Assembly: GCA_028718605.1 (NCBI GenBank)
Contig: JAQULM010000002.1
Coordinates: 186,001-250,000 of the forward strand
DNA from: Patescibacteria group bacterium
GTDB lineage: Bacteria > Patescibacteria > ABY1 > UBA10025 > JAHIVO01
Direction of reading: 5' to 3'
DNA length: 64,000 nucleotides
Made by a program: the position numbers and the translations under genes. The first letter of the stretch is position 1. Every line of letters begins with the position of its first letter. Under the pieces are notes generated by a model, which saw only the letters and a program-made list of their open reading frames with translations, was not told the origin of the DNA and ran no database searches. Shown one piece after another: positions 63,828 through 64,000 of this stretch.

Positions 63828-64000
63828 ATGCCAACCCCCACTAACCTGGCTGTACTGTTATCCACAGTCGGCCTTGAACCAAAAGAAGCTCTGGTCTATG
63901 AGGCCTTATTGGGATTGGGGAAAACGGGCATAGGCCAGCTCCTCAACCGCGTGCCGTACAAGCGCGGCAATACCTACGTCCTGGTGTATTCCCTGATAAA
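63828..64000 (+). CDS. TrmB-family transcriptional regulator, cut by window edge
   Basis: The first 57 codons are visible: MPTPTNLAVLLSTVGLEPKEALVYEALLGLGKTGIGQLLN..., then 'VPYKRGNTYVLVYSLIK'. The pattern 'L..vGL...Ea.vYeaLL..G...i..Ll......R.n.Y.vl..L' is the N-terminal winged helix of TrmB-like regulators, which in archaea control sugar uptake. Patescibacteria often carry several. Target genes are not visible. The palindrome over its own -35 box suggests self-control, and the divergent transcript at 63164-63636 may be a second target. Confidence 0.75.
   Translation, partial: MPTPTNLAVLLSTVGLEPKEALVYEALLGLGKTGIGQLLNRVPYKRGNTYVLVYSLI

Noticed and set aside
1..64000. Alternative genetic code (TGA as Gly)
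   Set aside because: TGA serves as a clear stop in the overlapping murE-nudix and cutA-murE junctions and elsewhere.

Overview
The window looks like chromosomal DNA of an ultra-small bacterium of the Patescibacteria (Candidate Phyla Radiation). This is inferred from protein character: compact RpoB and RpoC, FemA/FemB-like and MurE-like ligases without a nearby dcw cluster, many secreted proteins with one C-terminal membrane anchor, and very large Thr/Ser/Gly-rich surface proteins. Standard stop codons are used, including TGA, which argues against the Gracilibacteria/Absconditabacteria code. Base composition is close to balanced. No phage, transposase or CRISPR array was recognised.

Positions 1-30910 hold a cell-surface locus, all on the minus strand. 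It starts (at the right) with one uninterrupted reading frame of 8379 codons. The product joins a cytoplasmic MerR/excisionase-type helix-turn-helix, one membrane span and about 8200 extracellular residues: jelly-roll and Ig-like domains, an HxH-rich tail-fibre-like stretch and six large beta-strand-repeat modules. Its last ~160 residues reappear as the C-terminus of the next gene, a secreted 360-residue protein. Then come two paralogous membrane-anchored Ig-like proteins, a secreted dockerin protein and two cohesin-domain proteins, one cut by the window edge. The set reads as an adhesion or surface-assembly system.

Positions 31076-49456 hold core genes, again on the minus strand: plsX, two small orphan genes, an ftsK-rodZ-recA operon, rpoB-rpoC, and a lipoprotein-cutA-murE-nudix set with ATGA overlaps. 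metK follows, with a SAM-I (S-box) riboswitch in its leader, including aptamer, antiterminator and terminator.

Positions 49700-60100 are mixed: a plus-strand membrane protein divergent from metK, a candidate small RNA with its own promoter and terminator, pckA, an aminotransferase, tRNA-Arg(CCG) beside a palindrome-rich insertion that copies the tRNA end, a nucleotidyltransferase, femAB-like, ruvA, an acidic double-Ig protein and plus-strand malQ.

Positions 60100-64000 carry small unrecognised genes, a duplicated 40-bp terminator repeat, a long gene-poor stretch with a divergent promoter pair and a possibly decayed gene, and the start of a TrmB-family regulator.

Promoters are unusually readable: many genes have TTGACA-like and TATAAT-like boxes exactly 17 bp apart. 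Small solitary genes have GGAGG ribosome-binding sites and end in strong hairpins, while several housekeeping genes appear leaderless or nearly so.
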